From the NCBI GenBank assembly GCA_944388755.1, contig CALXJY010000009.1:1-47684 (forward strand): DNA of 47,684 nt. The letters are read 5' to 3'. The notes under the pieces are model-generated. The model made no database searches, was not told the origin of the DNA, and was given only the letters and a program-made list of their open reading frames with translations. The DNA comes from an uncultured Clostridia bacterium (lineage in GTDB: Bacteria > Bacillota > Clostridia > TANB77 > CAG-508). Below are positions 16,548-25,182 of the stretch, piece after piece (the stretch's first letter is position 1; every line of letters begins with the position of its first letter). Position numbers and translations under genes: made by a program.

Positions 16548-17330
16548 TTATTTTTGTAATAACATTTTGGCTTTTTCTATAAATTTTAGTTTTACCTCAT
16601 ATGGATATTCAATATCAATTTTTTTGTTTGCTAAAACAAGTTTAGGATTGTTTGTTGTTAAATTTTCTAATTTTTCATATCCTATTATATCTTCTATCAT
16701 TTGTAATGCTTCTGGTATTCTTGGATATATGGTATTTTGCCTATGTACATCACTACCTAAAAAATGTATTAAATTATTTTCAAAAAATTTTTCAACTATA
16801 AATTTAGCCTTTCTTCCATATTGTCCTAAAATACTTCCATAATTTGCTTGCATTAAACATCCTTTTTGTATTAGGTCATATACAAGTTCAGGCTCTTGTT
16901 GTATAAAACTATATCTTTCTGGATGTGCTAATATCGGTATAAGTTTATTTTCTTGAAGTGAGTATACAACATCATACAAATTTAATGGTTCATTATTAAG
17001 TGGCATTTCAAATAATACATAACATGTGTTATTAATTGTTGATGCTTTTCCTTGTTCTAATAGGCTCATTATATTTTCTGTTAAATATATTTCATTTGCC
17101 AAATATAAATTTGTGTTAATTCCTTTTGGTCTTAAATTTTCAGATATTGCTTTTAGCCATACTTCTCTTTCAGGTGTATCTGTCTCATAGTATCCCTCTA
17201 TATAGTGTGATGTTAATATTATTCCATCAAATCCCGCTTTTTCTGCTTCACTTATTAAATTAAATGTTTCTTCTATACTTTTAGAACCATCGTCAATATT
17301 TGGTAATATATGTGTGTGAAAGTCTATCAT
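16548..17330 (-). CDS. CpsB/CapC-type tyrosine-protein phosphatase (PHP fold)
   Basis: This 260-residue metal-dependent phosphatase of the PHP family (CpsB/Wzb4/YwqE type) removes phosphate from the BY-kinase encoded just upstream. MIDFHTHILPNIDDGSKSIE carries the first metal ligands (HTH and D). ILTSHYIEGYYET, IPILAHPERYSF and FLGSDVHRQNTIYP supply the further His and Asp ligands in the expected order. Length matches CpsB (about 243-260). It lies 25 bases after the kinase gene, so both belong to one unit that sets the phosphorylation cycle for chain length and export. Confidence 0.93.
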   Translation of the reverse strand: MIDFHTHILPNIDDGSKSIEETFNLISEAEKAGFDGIILTSHYIEGYYETDTPEREVWLKAISENLRPKGINTNLYLANEIYLTENIMSLLEQGKASTINNTCYVLFEMPLNNEPLNLYDVVYSLQENKLIPILAHPERYSFIQQEPELVYDLIQKGCLMQANYGSILGQYGRKAKFIVEKFFENNLIHFLGSDVHRQNTIYPRIPEALQMIEDIIGYEKLENLTTNNPKLVLANKKIDIEYPYEVKLKFIEKAKMLLQK

Positions 17331-17355
17331 TTTTTCTCCCTCTTTTGTTAAGTTA

Positions 17356-18348
17356 TTAGTTTAAATTTTTCTTTTCATTTTCTAAATATGAATTTATTTG
17401 TTTTAGTATATCATCTGCATTTTTGGCTGGTCCTGTTGCCTTAGAATTATTTATATTTTTTGGTCTTTCTAAAGTTTCATTTGAGTTTACTTTTTTTATA
17501 TTTTCATTGTTACTTTTTGGGTTCTTTTCATGTTCTCTTCTAACTGTTTCTGTATTATTTCTTCTAAGATTTTGGCTAATAGTGTCACTTGTTCTAGATT
17601 TTAGTTGTCTACGACTGTCCATAGCCATAATTGCTTTTTTGTTTACTTTTTTTGTTGATGTTGATCCATAATAATATTTTTCTCCATATTTTTTAGCTGA
17701 AATCGGTACTTTATTTACAACTACTCCAGCTAGTTTTCCTCCAACATTTTGTATGTTTGCAATAACTCTTGCTAAATTATCTTTTTTTGTTTCTTTTACT
17801 GCAGATACTATAACTGTAGAATCTACTATTCTTGATAATATAACTGAATCTGTTACTAATTCACATGGTGTTCCATCAATTATAATAATATCACATACTT
17901 CTTTTAGTTCTTCTAATAAATGGTTCATTTGTGGTGATATTAATAATTCTGATGGGTTTGGAGGAATATTTCCAGCTGGTATAACTAATAAATTACTTAT
18001 TGGTGTGGTTTGTATATATTCTGTGATATCTTTTTCTTCTCCTTCTTCTAAGTCTATACCTGATAGATAATTAGAAAGACCTGGTCTTGGAGAGATATCA
18101 AATATTGAATATAATCTTCCTTTTCTCATATCTGCATCAATTAGAATGACTTTTTTTCCAGCTTGTGCAAATGTTACTGCTAAGTTAGATGACACATAAC
18201 TTTTTCCTTCACCTGGAAGTGTAGATGTTATTAATAATGTTTTTAGCTTATTTGTAGTATTCATAAATTGTATATTTGTTCTTAATGTTCTAAAAATCTC
18301 AGAAATTGGAGATTTAGGATCTCTTTGTACTATCAATTCTTTTTTCAT
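17356..18348 (-). CDS. CpsD/CapB-type tyrosine kinase (BY-kinase) with long C-terminal extension
   Basis: This 330-residue cytoplasmic autokinase works with the membrane activator encoded just upstream. Walker A is STLPGEGKS (42-50), Walker A' is VILIDADMRKGR (67-78) and Walker B is IIIIDGTP (154-161). BY-kinases normally end in a tyrosine cluster. Here the cluster (YGEKYYYGS, 221-229) is followed by about 100 more residues rich in Lys, Asn, Arg and Ser and nearly free of Tyr, ending DDILKQINSYLENE. Its start overlaps the CpsC stop by one base (TAATG) behind AAAAGGAGG, implying coupled translation. Confidence 0.93.
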   Translation of the reverse strand: MKKELIVQRDPKSPISEIFRTLRTNIQFMNTTNKLKTLLITSTLPGEGKSYVSSNLAVTFAQAGKKVILIDADMRKGRLYSIFDISPRPGLSNYLSGIDLEEGEEKDITEYIQTTPISNLLVIPAGNIPPNPSELLISPQMNHLLEELKEVCDIIIIDGTPCELVTDSVILSRIVDSTVIVSAVKETKKDNLARVIANIQNVGGKLAGVVVNKVPISAKKYGEKYYYGSTSTKKVNKKAIMAMDSRRQLKSRTSDTISQNLRRNNTETVRREHEKNPKSNNENIKKVNSNETLERPKNINNSKATGPAKNADDILKQINSYLENEKKNLN

Positions 18349-19055
18349 TATTTTCTACCTCCTTTTTCTGGTAAATTTATTGGTATTGCAGCAAGTACTG
18401 GTACTTTGAATACTCTTTCTACATCTTCTTGTGATTTAATTGTTGTATCTAGCATATTTGCTATTAAAACATATAAAACTGCTACTACTAATCCAACAAA
18501 TATAAATATTACAATATCTCTTGTATGGTTTACATTTGAAGGTGTATTTGTAACTTCTGCTTCATCTACTACATAAACATTGCTAATGTTGTAGTATTCT
18601 TTTATTTTATCTGTAAATACTTTTGCTATTTCATTTGCTATTTTAGCAGCATATATTGCATCTTTATTTGTTACTGTAATTTCTATTAATTCTGTGTCTT
18701 TTACTGAACTTACATTAACTCCTTGTCTTATTTCTTCTTCATCTGCATTTATTCCTAAGTTTGCTCTCACTGTTCTTATTACATTTTTGCTTTTTACAAG
18801 TTCACTATATGTTGAAACAAGTTTTGAGTTCAGTGTAATTTCTGTAGTTGTAATTGTATCTATATCTTGTGTTTGTGTTCCTGTAGTATTTGATACTTTT
18901 GCTAATAATAAAGTTGTTGAAGACTGATATTTAGGTGTTACAAAAGCCATAGTATATATAATACCTATTACCATAAATATTGCAACAATTAAAACTATAT
19001 GCACTTTTTTATTCCAAAATATTGAAATTAATTCTTTTAAATCTAATTCCTCCAT
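18348..19055 (-). CDS. CpsC/Wzz-family chain-length modulator
   Basis: This 235-residue membrane protein has one helix near residues 18-37 (VHIVLIVAIFMVIGIIYTMA) and one near 178-200 (IVIFIFVGLVVAVLYVLIAN), with an outer domain between. It starts EELDLKELISIFWNKK, typical of the Wzz domain (PF02706). The short C-terminal cytoplasmic tail (VERVFKVPVLAAIPINLPEK) is the usual kinase-activating end in Gram-positive CpsC/CapA proteins. It would set polysaccharide chain length and activate the BY-kinase, which overlaps its stop. Confidence 0.92.
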   Translation of the reverse strand: MEELDLKELISIFWNKKVHIVLIVAIFMVIGIIYTMAFVTPKYQSSTTLLLAKVSNTTGTQTQDIDTITTTEITLNSKLVSTYSELVKSKNVIRTVRANLGINADEEEIRQGVNVSSVKDTELIEITVTNKDAIYAAKIANEIAKVFTDKIKEYYNISNVYVVDEAEVTNTPSNVNHTRDIVIFIFVGLVVAVLYVLIANMLDTTIKSQEDVERVFKVPVLAAIPINLPEKGGRK

Positions 19056-19904
19056 CTATTCTTGTTCCTTTCTGTTTTCTGCTCTAATATTTGTAATTAT
19101 ATTTCCTATAATAATCATTAAAATTCCAATTACAAATAGAATTATTCCTGTATTTAATATATTTTCTAATATATTATTTAAAATATTTTTTATAGTATCT
19201 GAAACTGCGTTATTTAATACTAAAATATTAGATACTTTTATTTTAGAATCTATAAAAGATCTTACTATTATGTAGAAAAGTCCTGAAGAAGTTAGTGATA
19301 TTCCTACATGTGCTAAAGTATTTAAAAGATTCTTATAATTACATGCTAAAATTATAAATACACTGACTGCTATACCTATAACAGAAAATTTATTTATTTG
19401 TTCTTTATATGTATTTACTTTTCTTACTACATTGTTTATTTGTCCTTCATATTCTGTATGTGACATAGTTTCTTTGTATTGTGCTTCTATTTTGGCTATA
19501 TATTCTTCTATAGCTTTTTGTTGTGTAGTTGTTAGTTTTATACCACCTAGAGATGTTTCTATATTATTTTTTAGATTTGTTGCAATTTCTTCAGTATTTA
19601 TTGTGACATTTGTACCATCATATAGGTTGTTAATTATTGTGTTTGTATCTTTTTTTATTTGCTCTGTTGTAACAATATTTTCTATTACACTTTCATCTAA
19701 ACCTGATTGTCCAATATAATTTTCAAAGCTATTTTGTATTTCTTCTTTTATTTTTTCATAGTAATTTGCTTCGTCTAGTTTCTCTAGCATATATTCTTTA
19801 TTTAAAATAGTAGAAGAAGCAATATTAAGAATTACAACAGCTATTATACAACATGTGCAAATTACAATTGCTATATATTTTATAATATTTAATATAATTT
19901 TCAT
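19056..19904 (-). CDS. Membrane protein of unknown function in the sortase-CpsC interval
   Basis: A 282-residue protein with one helix at about residues 7-30, a predicted outer helical domain (about 35-165) rich in Glu, Asn and Thr, and three further helices at about 172-190, 197-215 and 250-272. The tail RAENRKEQE is cytoplasmic. I recognise no family; the layout resembles small Firmicute sensors or scaffolds, which is only a guess. It starts 13 bases after the sortase stop behind AAAGGAG and its stop touches the CpsC gene, so it belongs to the same transcript. Confidence 0.7.
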   Translation of the reverse strand: MKIILNIIKYIAIVICTCCIIAVVILNIASSTILNKEYMLEKLDEANYYEKIKEEIQNSFENYIGQSGLDESVIENIVTTEQIKKDTNTIINNLYDGTNVTINTEEIATNLKNNIETSLGGIKLTTTQQKAIEEYIAKIEAQYKETMSHTEYEGQINNVVRKVNTYKEQINKFSVIGIAVSVFIILACNYKNLLNTLAHVGISLTSSGLFYIIVRSFIDSKIKVSNILVLNNAVSDTIKNILNNILENILNTGIILFVIGILMIIIGNIITNIRAENRKEQE

Positions 19905-19917
19905 AGTTAGCTCCTTT

Positions 19918-20529
19918 CTACTCTTCTAATTCTGCATATACTACATATCTTTGTGTAGCATATCCTATATTATTAAATGGATAGCATGTGTACACCATTA
20001 ATATTTCCTTCTCATCTTGGATAGGAAGTTTGTCTGTTTCTGTTTCATTAATTAGTTTCATATCATATATCTTGTAATTATATTCTCCATATGTTGTAGT
20101 TACTTTTATTTCATTTCCTATTTGTAATTCAGAAAACCTACGAAATACATTTTTAGAATTGTGTCCCATATAAATTATAGAACCACCTTCTCCTGGAAAA
20201 TAACTACCACTTGAATGTCCTACACCTTTTTTTAATATTTCTAGTGTATCTCCATAATATACTGGCAATTCTATACCTATTTTAGGTATTTCTATTGTTG
20301 CATATTGTGTTCCATATTCAGGATAGTTTTGTAATCTTTTAGATGATGTATCTATTGTTGTTGGTTTTTCTTCAAATGTTCTATCTACTTTTATTGCGAC
20401 TTGATTTACTAATAATATGGCTTCATCTATCTTTTGCCCTAAAGATATTTTTATTCCACCTAAAATAATTATAACAATAAATAAAGCAACTATTAAGTTG
20501 ATAATAGTTGCCTTTATAAATTTTTTCAT
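19918..20529 (-). CDS. Sortase (class D-like) paired with the LAYTG protein
   Basis: This 203-residue transpeptidase has an N-terminal signal anchor (about residues 9-29). Its sortase domain starts TIEIPKIGIELPVYYGD; the catalytic His is in SIIYMGHNSKN, the Cys in ILMVYTCYPFNN, and the Arg in YATQRYVVYAE. The spacing and the TC-YPF segment resemble class D enzymes, but its likely substrate ends in LAYTG, a motif preferred by class E in Actinobacteria, so the subclass is open. It starts three bases after the stop of the LAYTG gene, which implies a dedicated substrate/enzyme pair. Confidence 0.9.
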   Translation of the reverse strand: MKKFIKATIINLIVALFIVIIILGGIKISLGQKIDEAILLVNQVAIKVDRTFEEKPTTIDTSSKRLQNYPEYGTQYATIEIPKIGIELPVYYGDTLEILKKGVGHSSGSYFPGEGGSIIYMGHNSKNVFRRFSELQIGNEIKVTTTYGEYNYKIYDMKLINETETDKLPIQDEKEILMVYTCYPFNNIGYATQRYVVYAELEE

Positions 20530-20531
20530 TC

Positions 20532-21068
20532 TTATGCTCCAACTTTAGCAAATCTTTTTTTAGCAACAACTGTTATACCTGCAGCTAGGGCAATTACTGC
20601 TATTGAAGAAGCAACTAAAACTGTATTTGTATTTCCTGTGTAAGCTAATTTTCCAGTATTTGATAGAGATGCTGTTTCAATTAGTTTACCTTCTGCATTA
20701 TATACTTCAACAGTTCCTTTGTTGAATACTAATGTTAATCCAATTGTATTTGCAGCTTCTTGTGCTAATGTTTTAATTTGAGCTTTAGCTTCTGCTGATA
20801 ATTCTTTGTAGTCTTTAACTCCTTCTGCATCCATAATAGCAATTGCTTCATTTACTTTTGCTATTATTGCTGTAGCTTCTTCATCAGAAACTGGGTTATC
20901 AGCTAAATATCTTTCTACTTTTACTTTATCTGCAGATGTCATTCCATATACTGATAATTTTGCATATACGTCATCTGCTAATGTTGCACCTGTAGCAGCT
21001 TGAACTCCTGTAAATACTAAAGCTACTAACATTACAAATAAAATTGCGATTGTTAATGTTTTTTTCAT
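20532..21068 (-). CDS. Secreted helical protein with LAYTG wall-sorting signal
   Basis: A 178-residue protein with a clear signal peptide (MKKTLTIAILFVMLVALVFT, cleaved near GVQA-AT). A small acidic, Ala-rich helical domain spans about 25-125 and contains VYGMTSADKVKVERYLADNP. The sorting signal is LAYTG (141-145), a hydrophobic stretch (TVLVASSIAVIALAAGITVV), then KKRF. It is expected to be attached to the wall by the sortase three bases downstream. The repeat-like 'YGMT…V..YLA' segment loosely recalls processed acidic surface proteins, but I cannot assign a family. Strong promoter and ribosome site suggest high expression. Confidence 0.85.
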   Translation of the reverse strand: MKKTLTIAILFVMLVALVFTGVQAATGATLADDVYAKLSVYGMTSADKVKVERYLADNPVSDEEATAIIAKVNEAIAIMDAEGVKDYKELSAEAKAQIKTLAQEAANTIGLTLVFNKGTVEVYNAEGKLIETASLSNTGKLAYTGNTNTVLVASSIAVIALAAGITVVAKKRFAKVGA

Positions 21069-21091
21069 ATTCCCTCTTCCTTTCCTTTTTG

Positions 21092-21135
21092 AACTATTGC
21101 TATTATACCATTTTTATTTAGCTTTGGCAATAGTT
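21092..21135 (-). promoter_or_regulatory. Promoter with overlapping inverted repeat, LAYTG gene
   Basis: On the minus strand TTGCCA (21125-21130) and a perfect TATAAT (21102-21107) are 17 bases apart. Inverted arms AACTATTGC (minus strand, 21127-21135) and GCAATAGTT (minus strand, 21092-21100) lie at the -35 and at the expected transcription start, like an operator. The first arm, ACTATTGC preceded by an A-run, is repeated at the -35 of the cohesin-like gene. Confidence 0.7.
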
Positions 21136-21178
21136 TTTTTATATTTTTTTAACTTTAATAACTATATTAATAATTTGA

Positions 21179-21976
21179 TTATTTTGTTTTTATTGATTTT
21201 GATCTTATTGCACTAAATATTCCAATTATTGCCAATATAATAACTGCAATTATTATTGTATTTTCTAAACCAGCCTTTGGCAAAGATGTTACTTTTCTAG
21301 CACTTGCTGTAGTGTTTGTGCTTATTGCATTTAGGCTATTTGTTGTTCTCGTTTCATTTTTTGTATTATTATTTTTTGAGTTTTTGTTTGTTGTTTCATT
21401 GTTTGCTACTTCATTTTTTGTTGTTTCATTAACTTTATCATTTGATGTTTCATTTTTATTTTCGTCATTTGGTGTTTCTGCTTGTGTTTCTATTGATATT
21501 GTTTTTGTGATATTTGATAAATCTTGTGTTAAGGTTCCACTATTTGAAATCCTTGCATTTGTTAATGAGATGTTTATTTGATTAGCACTAATATTATCTT
21601 TTAATGTAAATGTTAATTGCATCATTTCTTGATTTGAACCAATATTGTCTGTATTAGCTACAATTGCTCCATTTGTATATGATGCTGACCATCCATTTTT
21701 TCCTTCTACCTTTACACTTTCTATAATATTTGCATCAAAACCAAGTGTCGCACTATATGCTACTACTTTATCATAGTCATTATCTCCTAAATTTTGTATA
21801 TTTCCAACATATATTACAGATGTAAATGTTTTTGTACCTTCGGCTAAATTAGTAGGTGTTGTTAGTGTAACTTCTGCACTTGCTGTACCACTTGTGTCTT
21901 CAGTAACTGCATTTACAACTTCTATTTGCATTAATATTAATAGAAAAACTATAATTAATGACATTACCTTTTTCAT
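21179..21976 (-). CDS. Cohesin-like surface protein with LPKAG sorting signal
   Basis: A 265-residue secreted protein. The signal peptide is at 1-23 (MKKVMSLIIVFLLILMQIEV, then VNA). Residues about 30-150 are a beta-rich domain whose order resembles a cohesin: TFTSVIYVGNIQN, AYSATLGFDANIIESVKVEG, GAIVANTDNIGSNQEMMQLTF and TLKDNISANQINISLTNARI. A linker of Asn, Thr, Glu and Lys (about 160-225) follows, then LPKAG (232-236), a hydrophobic helix and KSIKTK. It would be wall-linked by a sortase and could bind the dockerin of the glycoside hydrolase encoded next door. The cohesin assignment is from pattern, not a search. Confidence 0.75.
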   Translation of the reverse strand: MKKVMSLIIVFLLILMQIEVVNAVTEDTSGTASAEVTLTTPTNLAEGTKTFTSVIYVGNIQNLGDNDYDKVVAYSATLGFDANIIESVKVEGKNGWSASYTNGAIVANTDNIGSNQEMMQLTFTLKDNISANQINISLTNARISNSGTLTQDLSNITKTISIETQAETPNDENKNETSNDKVNETTKNEVANNETTNKNSKNNNTKNETRTTNSLNAISTNTTASARKVTSLPKAGLENTIIIAVIILAIIGIFSAIRSKSIKTK

Positions 21977-22010
21977 CTTTTGCTACCTTCTTTCTACATT
22001 TTTCTTTTAT

Positions 22011-22039
22011 ATTTTAGCATATGTTTTTTTTCTGTGCAA
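22011..22039 (-). promoter_or_regulatory. Promoter of the cohesin-like gene
   Basis: On the minus strand TTGCAC (22034-22039) and TAAAAT (22011-22016) are separated by 17 bases, 35 bases upstream of the ATG. The -35 lies within AAAACTATTGC, also present at the -35 of the LAYTG gene (21127-21135). This gives the cohesin-like gene a start independent of the large upstream operon. Confidence 0.6.
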
Positions 22040-22078
22040 TAGTTTTTATATTACATTTTTGTTACATTTTGTATATTT

Positions 22079-25000
22079 TTACTTCCATGAAAGTTGTTCT
22101 AAAATTAATATTCTAATTCTTATATAGTCATCTATTGAAAGCTCTTTTTCATCACAGTTTGCATCTGCAGATAGTTTTTCTATATCATCTAATTTTCTTA
22201 GTCCTAAGAGATATTGTCTCATCCTTGTGAAATCATCTACTGTTACTTGTCCATCTCTTGTTATATCTCCTGCTACAATTAGTGTATATTTTATTCCTGA
22301 TGATGTGGTTAATATGTCACCTGAAGCTATTATGTCTGTTTGTTTTAGCTCAGTTTTTCCATTATTTCTTGTAATTTTGTAATCTTTTATTATACCTATA
22401 TTTTTATCAAATTCTTCTTTACTTGTGTTGTATTTTATTTGTTTAATTATTTTTCCATCTACTTTGTATTTACTTTCAGGTCTTTCCCTCACTTGGAATT
22501 GCATAGTTGTAGCGTTTCCTGCTTTATCTGTAGCAGTCAGCTTATATATTCCTTCCACATTTATTGTTTGACCATTTTTGTAGTTTACTTTTACATTATT
22601 TAGGTATAATGTCACTTCTTTTAAATTTGTATCTGTAGCTTTTGGTGCTATCTTTTGGTCTGTGTAATATGTTTGTCCATTTTCCACTCCTGAAATTACA
22701 GGCATTGTTTTGTCTATGTTATTTACTGTTGCTGTAATTTCATATTCTGTACTATTTATTATATATTTAAATGTAAATGTTCCATTTTGTGTAAATGTGT
22801 AAGTTTTATTTCCATTATTGTTTGTAACTTGTATGTCTATATCTGTATTTATTGTTGCTATTACGTCTTTATTTGTAAATTCTGTTGTTGAATATGTAAT
22901 AGTTGGTTTGTGTTCTTCTAAATATTTATCTATATATATTTTTGCGAAATCTTTTGCCCATGATTCAAGTAACTCACTATGTATATTTTTGCTTACTATT
23001 AATCCAGTTTTTATTGGGTTTTCTTCTTCTAAACTGTTTATATATTCTGCTTTTTCGTTATAATCTTTGCTTAATTGTATTATTTTTTCTGGATATATTA
23101 TTTCTAGCTTTTCATTGTTTTTTATTAATTTTTCTGTTTCTTCTATTTGTTTTTTGGCTTTTTGTATGTCAACATTGCGTTCTATAGCTGTTACTGTTAC
23201 TAAATCTTCATATGATTTTCCTATGTCTTCTAGTGTATCTAACATTGAACTTAGTTTTACATATTCTATATTTAGCTTATTTTCTTTTACTGCCTTTATT
23301 AATTCTGTTCCTATATTATAGTGTTTTTGCATTTCTTGTATTGCTGTTTCTTGAGATATTTGTGTTTGGTTTACTAAGTTTTGCATATAATTTTTTTGAA
23401 CATTTATATTTGCTTGTATTGTAGGCACATTTGTTAATTCTGTTTTGTATTTTTCTTCAAATTCTTCATATTTTTCAAGTGCTGTGTTTGATATTGCTTG
23501 GTTATAATATGATGTTTGAATATTGTCTAAATATACAGGTGATGATGTTATTGTTAGTGTTCCATTTTGGTTTTGTATTTCTTTTCCATATAAATCTGTT
23601 GCTGTGAAGTCTTTATATTCTATGGTTATATTTTTTGTATTGTCTTTTGCCCATGTTATAATTTTTGGTTTTCCGTCTTTATTATATACATGTGTTTCTA
23701 ATCCTTCTGCTAAATTTATTGTTCCTATATATTCTGATCCATTTGTGTTTTGATAGTAGTTTTTCATTGCATAATATGCTAGTTTTGGAGTGTAGTTGTT
23801 ATATATCGCTCCAAAGTTTGCTTCTCTTGAACTTGAATTTGATGCCTTGTTCCAAAAATTATATAGTAATTGTAATGTAGCATTATATTTATCCATCATA
23901 ACTGAATTTTGTACATTTTTTTGTGATTGTACATCTTCTGTTACTCCATTTCCGTCATAAGAAGATATTCCATATTCTGTAATATCATTTTCGATAAATC
24001 CTCCAAAGCTGTTCAAAGTATCTTTATATTGGTTTAATATATTATGATATCTTTCACCTTGTTTTTCTGTTATAATCCAATCATATGGGTGATACGAATA
24101 TCCATACGAGTTTTTATATGCTCCTTTTTCTGTTATCTTAGTAAAGAATGTATCTCCTTTTAATATTCCATCTGAATTATTTGCTGCATTTGACAGTGCT
24201 CCTGTAATAAGTTTTACCTTTATATTATTTTCCTTAAATAATTTATTTATTTCTTCTACAGTTCTTGTGTACCAATTTAGATATTCTTCACTGGTATATC
24301 CTTCTCCATTGTAATTACTGTTTTTTATATTTGGCTCATTAAACATTTCTATTCCATATATATTTGGAAATCCCTGTGCTACTTTAAGTGCAAAATTTGC
24401 TACTTTTTCTACTTCTTCTTCACTATTAATTTTTTGATCTTCTCCTAGTGTATTACCTATACCTGCTAAGTTAAGCAAAATTTTTATTTCATTATCTTCT
24501 ACTTCTTTAATCCAACTATATCTTGAAAAATCATATACATCATTTCCTTTAATAACAGATGACATTTTCATAGAATCTCTAATAACTTTTACCCCACTGC
24601 TAAAAAGAAGTTCCTTATCTTTCTCATATTTTTCCCAATTCAAATCAACATAATGTGTATTAGTTCCTTTTTGTGATAATTCATCTAAGAATTGTTCTTG
24701 ATATGGCATTACATAATATACTGTTTGTGTTCTTTGATATTTAAAAGTATTATTATTTTCCAATATCATAATATATAAATCATTTTTTCCTTCTAGTGTA
24801 AAGTATTCTGAAATATTTATGGTATCTTCTATTTTATCAGTGTTTTTATATTCTATTTTGTTTATTTCTTTATTATTGATATAAAATACAATATTATATG
24901 TGGAATTTATATCTAAATTGTTTATATTAAATTTAACATTGTACTCATTGCCTTTTATAAAAACATTTGTATCATTTTCAAAACTAATTTCATTTATTGC

Positions 25001-25180
25001 TTCATCTATTCCTTCTTCTGCATATAGGCTTGCAAGCTCTATGTTTGTCAATACGATTTGGGTTGATTGATATGCTGTAATAACTGCAAAGATGGTTGCA
25101 AATATTATTAAAAATATTGTAAGACGTATTTTTAATTTTTCTTGTTTCTCATAATTTATCTTTTTACGTTTTTTTCCCAT
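22079..25180 (-). CDS. Membrane-anchored clan GH-A glycoside hydrolase with dockerin
   Basis: A 1033-residue extracellular enzyme. A basic start (MGKKRKKINYEK) and helix at about 19-42 form an uncleaved signal anchor. A beta domain (about 65-160) precedes a TIM barrel (about 170-480) with IYGIEMFNEPN (acid/base Glu282), YSYHPYDW (362-369) and ENDITEYGISSYDG (nucleophile Glu402), the clan GH-A layout, closest to GH39/GH5-like enzymes such as PslG. Helical spacers, two Ig-like domains (VNNIDKTMPVISGVENG) and a type I dockerin follow: GDITRDGQVTVDDFTRMRQY (971-990) and SADANCDEKELSIDDYIRIR. It ends the polysaccharide operon and may trim or release the polymer. Confidence 0.88.
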   Translation of the reverse strand: MGKKRKKINYEKQEKLKIRLTIFLIIFATIFAVITAYQSTQIVLTNIELASLYAEEGIDEAINEISFENDTNVFIKGNEYNVKFNINNLDINSTYNIVFYINNKEINKIEYKNTDKIEDTINISEYFTLEGKNDLYIMILENNNTFKYQRTQTVYYVMPYQEQFLDELSQKGTNTHYVDLNWEKYEKDKELLFSSGVKVIRDSMKMSSVIKGNDVYDFSRYSWIKEVEDNEIKILLNLAGIGNTLGEDQKINSEEEVEKVANFALKVAQGFPNIYGIEMFNEPNIKNSNYNGEGYTSEEYLNWYTRTVEEINKLFKENNIKVKLITGALSNAANNSDGILKGDTFFTKITEKGAYKNSYGYSYHPYDWIITEKQGERYHNILNQYKDTLNSFGGFIENDITEYGISSYDGNGVTEDVQSQKNVQNSVMMDKYNATLQLLYNFWNKASNSSSREANFGAIYNNYTPKLAYYAMKNYYQNTNGSEYIGTINLAEGLETHVYNKDGKPKIITWAKDNTKNITIEYKDFTATDLYGKEIQNQNGTLTITSSPVYLDNIQTSYYNQAISNTALEKYEEFEEKYKTELTNVPTIQANINVQKNYMQNLVNQTQISQETAIQEMQKHYNIGTELIKAVKENKLNIEYVKLSSMLDTLEDIGKSYEDLVTVTAIERNVDIQKAKKQIEETEKLIKNNEKLEIIYPEKIIQLSKDYNEKAEYINSLEEENPIKTGLIVSKNIHSELLESWAKDFAKIYIDKYLEEHKPTITYSTTEFTNKDVIATINTDIDIQVTNNNGNKTYTFTQNGTFTFKYIINSTEYEITATVNNIDKTMPVISGVENGQTYYTDQKIAPKATDTNLKEVTLYLNNVKVNYKNGQTINVEGIYKLTATDKAGNATTMQFQVRERPESKYKVDGKIIKQIKYNTSKEEFDKNIGIIKDYKITRNNGKTELKQTDIIASGDILTTSSGIKYTLIVAGDITRDGQVTVDDFTRMRQYLLGLRKLDDIEKLSADANCDEKELSIDDYIRIRILILEQLSWK

Positions 25181-25182
25181 AT

